A stretch of DNA of 64,000 nucleotides from Paraphysomonas bandaiensis (Eukaryota; Chrysophyceae). The DNA lies in contig CBFFRP010000281.1 in assembly GCA_965644295.1 (NCBI GenBank), positions 124,001-188,000 on the forward strand. The letters run 5' to 3'. The notes beneath the pieces were generated by a model, which worked only from the letters and a program-made list of their open reading frames with translations, was not told the origin of the DNA and ran no database searches. Positions 56,910 to 64,000 of this stretch are shown piece after piece (the stretch's first letter is position 1; the number at the start of each line of letters is the position of its first letter). The translations under genes were made by a program, and so were the position numbers.

Positions 56910-57332
56910 CTATTTGCTATCCCATTTCGAAAAGTTTTCATCCTTTTCTTTGGTATCATCTTTGTAACTGCTTTTGATGTCATCGTCACTATCACTATCT
57001 TTACTACCCCCATGCTTGTCAAAGGATTTACAGTGTGAATCCACCTTATCATCATCATCACCATTGGTGAAATTCGAATCAGGTATAGACTCTTCCACCC
57101 AAGGGGATGATGTTATGGGAATTTCACCACAATAAGGAGCTACTAATCGCTTGGTGCCGTGGAATTCAATATCTCTAGCACGGACTTCTCTGTTCTGCTG
57201 AGCGAGTAGTACATCAGCAGTATGCATTTCTCTGTGAGACCGGATTACTAATCCTGATTTCGGCAGGGCTATAGAATAATCATGCAAGTCCTCATTAACT
57301 TCAGCATCTGTGTGTTTGCTGAGTTTATCCAT
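56910..57332 (-). CDS. Acidic hypothetical protein
   Basis: 140 residues, MDKLSKHTDAEVNE onward. The first half has a globular-looking sequence (DYSIALPKSGLVIRSHREMH, RDIEFHGTKRLVAPYCGE). The second half is a low-complexity Asp/Ser/Lys tail (DSDSDDDIKSSYKDD). It has no family I recognise. Coding-like composition and length argue for a real gene or a 3' exon, but lack of splice evidence keeps confidence low. Confidence 0.4.
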   Translation of the reverse strand: MDKLSKHTDAEVNEDLHDYSIALPKSGLVIRSHREMHTADVLLAQQNREVRARDIEFHGTKRLVAPYCGEIPITSSPWVEESIPDSNFTNGDDDDKVDSHCKSFDKHGGSKDSDSDDDIKSSYKDDTKEKDENFSKWDSK

Positions 57333-57639
57333 TATATTAGGCACATTAAGAGGCCCAAATACTGGTTATATAACAAGAATTATAATTGAATAATGTCAAC
57401 ATCATAGGATAGAAATAGTAAGTGATATATGCATCAATGTGTGCATGTTAGCAATGAAGGTGTATATATATGGAGCCGTGCATATATAGCAGTGTATGAT
57501 ATATGCAGTAGTATATATACATATGTAAGCTATGTCTTGCCTTCTATACATTACTGTACTATATGTATTCCAGAATATACCAGAAGGGTACTATGTCTAC
57601 ATACTAAACGTACACATTCACACATACAGCAGTCTATAC

Positions 57640-57830
57640 TAGACCATGGCATACATACCATACTACAGTCCAACATTCACCATACGAATCGTAGTAGGAA
57701 CCACACACCATACTACAGTCCTACCATAGTAGCAACTACTAGACTATACTAGACCACACATACCATACCAGGCATTCTATACTACAGTCCTACAGTCCAT
57801 AGTAGGAACGAACTACTAGACCACACATAT
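57640..57830. repeat. Imperfect tandem repeat upstream of taxilin
   Basis: Units of about 60-75 bp containing CATACTACAGTCC, AGTAGCAACTACTAGAC and ACCACACAT recur two to three times, imperfectly, in the taxilin promoter region. Confidence 0.7.
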
Positions 57831-57969
57831 ATATGCATACCATCCAACAGATTCTATACCACCACACACATATATATACATAACTTCCATACCATTTCAA
57901 TACAAGAACTTCATCTATAACTATCACATTCTTTACATATATTTCATTCTATTTTTCATATTTATTATT

Positions 57970-59091
57970 ATGGGAAAGAAAACGAAATCAAAGAAATCAA
58001 CTAACACTATTACAGATGATAGAAAACTAATTCATAAAACTGAACATCATCATAATAAATTCATTAAAAAACAACAATTAAATGATAATAATTTATTATC
58101 AAAAGTATCAAATTTAGATGAAATGATATTATGTAAAAAATTTGATTCACAAATATCAATTGAATCATCAATGCCTGAAGAAGGTATACAAGCTGCAAGA
58201 GATATATATACTGATGTTGTAAAATGTGAATTATTAATGAGAAATCGGTTGGAATATCTTATAGAACGTAAAAATTCTTTAATTACTACGAATGAAGAAA
58301 TGAAAAGAAGTTTAACAGATGAGAAAGAACAAGTGAAATCTCTTGAAATGCAAGTTGCACGTCTTCGATCTCTTTCTGAGGACTTAAATAAGAAGAAAGA
58401 CAGTTTGGTAGCTGAGTGTGAGACGAAAACTGATGAACAGCGATTGCTTCGTCAAGAAAAGAGTGATGAGTTTATGGCCCAGGTGCAAGGTATATCTGTG
58501 AAACTGGAAGAACAGAGCGAAGCCCGGACTAAACAAGCCGCCGAACACGAGGAGTTGAAAACTACTTTGCGGAACTGCCTCGACCGGTACCAGTCTTCCG
58601 AGACCGATTTCAATGATCAGATGGCTTCATATACGAGTAAGATCGAGGAAGCACTTAAGCAATATGAAACAGAATGTGCGGCTTGTGAAAAGGAGCGGAC
58701 AAAGTGTGCGAAATACGAGAAGCAGGTCCAAGGAATGCTTGACGGCGAGCGGGCTCTTCGCGGACAGGTAGCGCAATACGCGGATCGATTCGAACAGTTC
58801 CAGGAGGCGCTGAACAAGAGCAATGATATGTTTAGCAGCTTCAAAACAAGGATGGAGGAGATGACGCGTACCATTCGCCGGCTGGAGAAAGAAAATGCTG
58901 AACTAGAGAACAAGCGTGGCAAGAGTCTGGAGACAATAGATGACATGGCCGCACAGCATACTAGTATGGAGGGTGCAATAGGAAGAGTACAGAAGCAGAT
59001 TGGCACACTGAATGGTCTTATATCCACGCTTACGGAAGATATTGATAAGAAAAAATTAGAAATCAGCAAGCACGAAGAGCACCATGAATAG
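57970..59091 (+). CDS. Taxilin family protein
   Basis: Taxilins are long coiled-coil proteins that bind free syntaxins and regulate vesicle traffic. Single exon, 373 residues. The coiled coil covers residues about 70-370. Diagnostic blocks: RNRLEYLIERKNSLI, QYADRFEQFQEALNKSNDMF and SFKTRMEEMTRTIRRLEKEN, the last two being the most conserved taxilin stretch. The start follows an A/T-rich leader and opens a Lys-rich N terminus (MGKKTKSKK). The first about 90 codons are almost exclusively A/T-ending, while later codons are GC-richer. The partner syntaxin is encoded in the same window at 34829-35891. Confidence 0.93.
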   Translation: MGKKTKSKKSTNTITDDRKLIHKTEHHHNKFIKKQQLNDNNLLSKVSNLDEMILCKKFDSQISIESSMPEEGIQAARDIYTDVVKCELLMRNRLEYLIERKNSLITTNEEMKRSLTDEKEQVKSLEMQVARLRSLSEDLNKKKDSLVAECETKTDEQRLLRQEKSDEFMAQVQGISVKLEEQSEARTKQAAEHEELKTTLRNCLDRYQSSETDFNDQMASYTSKIEEALKQYETECAACEKERTKCAKYEKQVQGMLDGERALRGQVAQYADRFEQFQEALNKSNDMFSSFKTRMEEMTRTIRRLEKENAELENKRGKSLETIDDMAAQHTSMEGAIGRVQKQIGTLNGLISTLTEDIDKKKLEISKHEEHHE

Positions 59092-59595
59092 TTCGCGTAA
59101 CTGCAACTCTTAGAAAGTTGAATTAATAAAAACTGTTTGCTGCAAAATGGATTCATTACATCTTACAATTGAAAAATTATTTTGATAAATGACTAAGTTC
59201 TTCACTGTATCTGACCTAAAACTCGCAGAATACTGAGCTCATGTGTAATACTGAGATACTGACCCTAATTGCATTTAGGACATACTAAATCTATCATCCT
59301 CAGCTACAATAATCAATCAACTAGCTATCTAGTAACATGTTGTACATGGGTTTTTTTAGGCTAGTTTGCACAGCGGCGCAAATCCGCCCCAGTATGCTGG
59401 TACCTATACTAAATACTAGTGGGAAAAATAACAAATCGTTCATATATCTATACAAGTGAATCCTTGGGTTTGATGTTCAGCAGTATACCATTAGTATAAC
59501 TTTTGTAATGCTGTAAACACAATTTATTAAATCAATACGTTGCCCGACAGCACACACTATCTGATAAAATTTTCCCAGTTCGCAATATATAACTA
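59092..59595. other. Convergent intergenic, no gene seen
   Basis: Gap between the taxilin and RPC1 3' ends. Nothing recognised. Confidence 0.6.
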
Positions 59596-62500
59596 TTATT
59601 GAAAATTAAAGTGATCCAGTAGAGGCTTCCTTTTCACTGGCGATACTGAGTCCTCTACTCTGTGTAACAACTTGAACATACCTGTCCCCAAAGGGATTGG
59701 TACACCCATAATGATACACTCTGAAACTCCAACTATTGAATCTTGTCTCGCATGAACAGCTGCATCGAACAAGTGGTCTGTGGTCTTTTCAAAAGATGCC
59801 AACATAAGAACACTCTCCCTCATTTTAGCTACACCAAATCTGGTAATCCCAAGTATTTCGCCTTTAAAGGTCATGACGTCCGACAGAAGCATCAAGTGGC
59901 GTCTATCCACAGTAATTCCATAAGCGCTCATGATATAACCCATTTCGGATGATATCATGGTTCTCGCAGCCTCTATCCCCAGCACATGCTGGACCTCTAT
60001 GATGTGATTTGACCTTGTGTCACGACCGTCCACTCCAGGTGTTCCCATCACATCTGATAAACCGTAGCCTTCCACAAGAAGATAGTACCGCGGTTTACCG
60101 TCATCTCCACGCTCCTCGTTAATTACTGCTCGAGAAACAGAGGGAATGCCCTGTACAATAATGTGCGGTAGAGCAGCTTTCATGGAATGAATTGTAAATA
60201 ACATTTTCTGGCTCGATGATATTCCCCTGCTAGTGTCCTTCGCCTCGGGTGGAATAATGCGAAGTGTACTACACTCACCATCCTCATTCATAACCATTAC
60301 ATGTTTATCTTTAACTGCACGGAGTCCAGGAGGCTTTATTTTGGATCCGTAGAGGATAGCATCCCTAACGGTCATCGCATTGATATTCAGGTGAAGGTTA
60401 CGAACAGCATCCATATCGAGCTTGATCGCAACATAACTCATTTCAGAGGTGTGTACCTCACGGATGTACTCGGCTATCTGGCCAAGAGTCGTTTTCTCAA
60501 TCTGAGCCTTAACAATTCGTGCAGATGTCTTGTTGTTGTTTTGAACTAAATTAGCTGTGATGATTGGTGTTGATATTACTTTCGAGGCATTAATAATCTC
60601 CTTCAATCGTGGCACACCGAGAGTCACGTTCATTGACGCAACACCGGCAAAGTGAAATGTTTTCAGCGTCATCTGCGTGCCTGGCTCCGACAAAGATTGA
60701 GCTCCAACTGCACCAACGGCCTCTCCTGGCTCTATGATTGACTTGTTGTACTTCCTCAACGCCAGCTCCAAAACACGATTCACTTGCGTGGCCGTAATCT
60801 TCATGACATTATCTTTCATGATATAGATGGCCTCCTTCTGTTCACGTGAGGGCTTACCCTTGATTTCACTTTTAGTTGCGATCTCTCGCCACTGGTGTAA
60901 CGCATAAGGATCCATTGCCTTCAGTCTCTCACGAATATCAGAACACTGCTTCACTTCATTCACGAGGATATCTCTATCCAACAACTCCGAGTTATATTCC
61001 TCATGTTTTACCGCACCAACTCCATCAATGATCATACTCTCAAATTTCTGTAAAACAACAGCGATGTCATTAAAAAATTTCGCTGTTTCTTTCAAAAATA
61101 ACCCCCCCTCAGGTAGCAGTGACTGAAACCCCTCCTGCTCGAGGGTGGAACTGACAAGATCCATAAGTTCGAAAGACAAAAGTGCTTCCTCCTCTTTACA
61201 AGGCATTTGCGACCTGACGTTCACCAGAAGGCGCGTGTAATCTACAGGTCTGTCTCCCCCCTCCATGACCTGTGGGTTCAGACCGTCGTCACCATAGCTG
61301 AACTGTACCACCGTCAGTTCAGAGTTGCGTACAGTCTTGTCATATTGCATTGACAGATCTTCAAGTGCCTTCATGAGTCGTCGGGCCATGTAACCCGTTT
61401 CGGCGGTTTTCACTGCTGTGTCTACGAGTCCCTCTCTACCACCCATGGTGTGGAAGAAGAACTCCGTTGCCGTCAAGCCGGAATGAAAGGAGTTTCCAAC
61501 AAAGCCTTTCGCTGCTGGGTACAATGCGCCCAGTGGAAAGTGTGGCAAAGTACGATTGACGAATCCATCCTGTATACGTGCGCCACCAACAGACTGCTGA
61601 CCCAAACAAGCTATCATCTGGGATATGTTAAGCTGAGACCCCTTCGATCCACACTGAGCCATAGTAGTAGGAGAGTTGGTGTGGTGCAAAACACTCATTG
61701 CCTCCTTCCCGCATTTCTCCCTGATCTTTCCCAAGATTCCATTAAGCTCACTCTCAAGTGATTGCAGCGCATCACAACCTGGCTTTAGCTGAATGCGGTC
61801 GGTTTTGTACAATTCAATGAACTCATTCGTTTGAGCTTTACCCTCTGCCAGAATTTTCTGTTTGACATTTTGCATTGCTGGGGAAGGGGTAACGTCATCA
61901 ATCCCAATTGAGAATCCACGGCATCCTAGATACCGGGCACAGAGCTTTGCCAGTCGACTCATACATCGCGTTGCCTCCTGAGGTCCATAGTCGCGAATAA
62001 GGACGTAAAATAAACCATGTTTAGAATCTCCACCAAGAGTTTTTTTCCCCAGATTGCCACATATCAGCTCTCCTTCTTTGAAGCAAGCATACCCATCGAG
62101 GTGGCAGAAATGTTCGCCATCAGTGTAGAACTTCTCTTTAGACACCACATTTACCATAGTCTTCACAGAGGCGTTCGGCCGAACCAGTACCGATATAACT
62201 TGCTTTCCTGTCCACAGCCTTCTCGGCTTCCATATTGCTGGCGGCGGCATGTCAATGTGCTCGTTGGCGTCAGAGAGGTGGGCTATCATCTGAGCGAACT
62301 GTTCCTTGGTAAAAAAAACGTCCTTGCGGGTGATCAGGTGAGCTCCAGTGAGAAAGTCTTGGGTCGCTGCAACCAAGGGCTCGCCGTTACGAGGAGTAAT
62401 GAGGTTGTTCTGGATATTCATCAGTTCTGCTGCCTCAGCCTTAGCTTCCTCTGTTTGTGGAAGGTGTAAATTCATCTCATCTCCATCAAAATCGGCATTG

Positions 62501-64000
62501 TATGGCGTACATGCACACTCATTGAATCTGTACACGAATACAAGTAGAATATGTAAGTTTTATGATTTAATGGCCATATTAAACTTACCTAAAAGTACGC
62601 CAAGGTACTACTTTTACTCTGTGAGACATGATTGACATCTTGTGCAGCGAAGGTTGTCGATTGAATAGCACAACATCTCCATCATCCATGTGTCTCTCAA
62701 CGATGTCACCTATGCGCAGGCTTGCAGCGACCTGATTTCTATCTCCGAAGGCCAAAGATTTAACCATTCCGTTAGAAAGTCGCAGCATATTTGCTCCTGG
62801 GTGCACGTCGGGGCCATTCACTATCCGCTGTCGTAACTTCTCAATGTTGTACCGGTTCACCTTTTCTGGATAAGTCATCACTTTAGCTACCAGCTGTGGA
62901 ACTCCAATTTCTTCAACCTTCCTATTTGGATCCGGGGATATAACAGTACGTCCTGAGAAATCAACTCTTTTTCCGGAAAGATTTCCTCTAAAGCGGCCCT
63001 GCTTTCCCTTGAGTCGCTGACAGAGGCCTCGTATGGGCTTTGGTCCGGCCAGTAGTCGCGGTATGCCAGGTACTTCTCCATTGACAAACTGGGCAACTTG
63101 AATCTGCAGAAACTCCCAGTCTTCGATGATCATCTTTATTGTGGCACCGTTCCGCAGGGCCAATTTGAGGGCATTATTAACATCTATAATCTCCTGTAGT
63201 TTCACCGTGAGGTCGTCCTCGTTACTGCCTCCCCCGACATCCATTGGAACTGATGGTCTGATGGGTACAGGGGGCACGGGAATCGACCAGGTGATAAGAG
63301 TTTCAGGTCGGCTGTAGGCCGGACCAGTCCAGAGCAAAATAGCATCCTCATCAGATATGCAGGAAAAGAGCTCATAGGCACGAGTCGGTGTCAGCAGCTC
63401 CTGCATAAATATAAGACACTCGTAATAACAACAGCGAAGTCGTATATACCGTATGCTTGATGTTAACTCCTTGTAACTCAGGATTAGCTCGACCTATATC
63501 CTCCATCATTGAGCGAAATCTGTCTTCTTGGTCTTCTGCTTGCTTAGCCCTAAATACTTCATGCACAATCTTGAAAAACGACCCTGACATCTTCTTCACA
63601 ACTCCTACATAATACCGACAAGTACAGATTATTGCAGAAAATTACAAGTGAGGAGCAAATACCATTTGCATAGCCGCAATGGGGGCACCTCGAAGCTTTC
63701 TTGCAAATGTCTGTAATTCGCTTGGATAGCAAAGACTTGGCAAAAGCATCCGACTTGGGGCTAGTCATTTTATTGAGGTATGATTTTCTGTCACTGATCG
63801 GAAGCAGCACACGACTACAGTTTTTGCATATACACTGAAGTAACTGAAGAGTATGTCTAAAATATCCCGCATGGAATACAGGAAGTTCTAGTTGAACATA
63901 TCCAAAATGTCCTGCACAATCACTCATCTTCTTCCTATATACATACATATAAGTATGACTGTATTGATAATATCCTTCACAAACCTGCATGTTTGACAAG
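59596..64000 (-). CDS. POLR3A: RNA polymerase III largest subunit (RPC1), N-term cut by window
   Basis: The catalytic subunit of Pol III, which transcribes tRNA, 5S and U6 RNA. Minus-strand exons keep frame: >64000-63985, 63934-63663, 63604-63450, 63400-62589 and 62527-59596. About 1,395 residues are visible, with only the extreme N terminus missing. The N-terminal zinc clamp is split by introns: CQTC, CAGHFGY, CICKNC and CPHCGYANG. The catalytic loop NADFDGDEMNLHLP holds the three Asp that bind Mg. The Pol III-type block GSKGSQLNISQMIACLGQQ and LPHF follow, then the trigger loop region GLTATEFFFHTMGGREGLVDT. This pattern, with GSKGS and no C-terminal heptad tail, separates it from RPB1 and RPA1. 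Confidence 0.96.

Larger units (their letters stand above)
56598..57969. other. Intergenic with tandem repeats and one hypothetical ORF
   Basis: 56598-56642 (ending CCCTG) resembles one end of the MITE at 7164. 56660-56815 holds two imperfect about-85-bp tandem copies (CTGTTTTCAACATGTTTAAA and CTGTTTTCGACATGTTTAAA). The hypothetical gene at 56910 is listed separately. 57640-57830 holds CATACTACAGTCC repeats upstream of taxilin. Confidence 0.55.

Overview
This is nuclear DNA of a eukaryotic protist. Evidence: most genes are split by short GT-AG introns (about 35-110 bp where both ends could be fixed), the proteins are eukaryotic (RNA polymerase III largest subunit, syntaxin, taxilin, LUC7, P1 stalk protein, mitochondrial MCAD and adrenodoxin-type ferredoxin), intergenic DNA is AT-rich with tetranucleotide arrays, and the mobile elements are Copia and hAT. 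An EF-hand protein with an R/K-rich linker, a BK-type potassium channel and a P1 stalk protein lacking the usual tail would fit a stramenopile or a relative, but that placement is a guess; no rRNA, tRNA or organelle marker is present to fix it.

Layout. 1-36 kb is ordinary genic sequence with nearly strict strand alternation: EF-hand protein (+, 5' cut by the window), ribosomal P1 (-), LUC7-like U1 snRNP factor (+), ELO fatty-acid elongase (-), villin-headpiece protein (+), a Copia LTR element (11076-15250), a protein kinase (-), a BK-type K+ channel (+), an MFS transporter (-), medium-chain acyl-CoA dehydrogenase (-), a degenerate half ABC protein (+), mitochondrial [2Fe-2S] ferredoxin (-), an extended SDR (+) and a Qa-SNARE syntaxin (-). 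Head-to-head gene pairs share 0.57-1.4 kb promoter regions, several filled with TATG/CATA microsatellites. The first 200-300 coding bases of most genes use A/T-ending codons, then composition shifts.

36-57 kb is accessory and repeat-rich: a MITE, a 1.3-kb-armed inverted duplication carrying hAT 3' ends, a tandem triplication of a predicted N-myristoylated EF-hand-like gene (plus a truncated fourth 3' end), and a 3.6-kb structure in which two hAT copies bracket a PD-(D/E)XK-nuclease-like gene. Its flanks are remarkable: the outer edges carry one matching 8-bp duplication and the inner edges carry a different matching one, as expected of a composite hAT transposition or of circle integration by recombination.

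57-64 kb returns to housekeeping genes: taxilin (+) and RNA polymerase III subunit RPC1 (-, continuing beyond the window).

The genes do not form a pathway. MCAD, ferredoxin and possibly the half ABC protein carry presequence-like N termini and probably act in mitochondria; syntaxin and taxilin belong to the same vesicle-fusion machinery (taxilins bind syntaxins) although they lie 22 kb apart.
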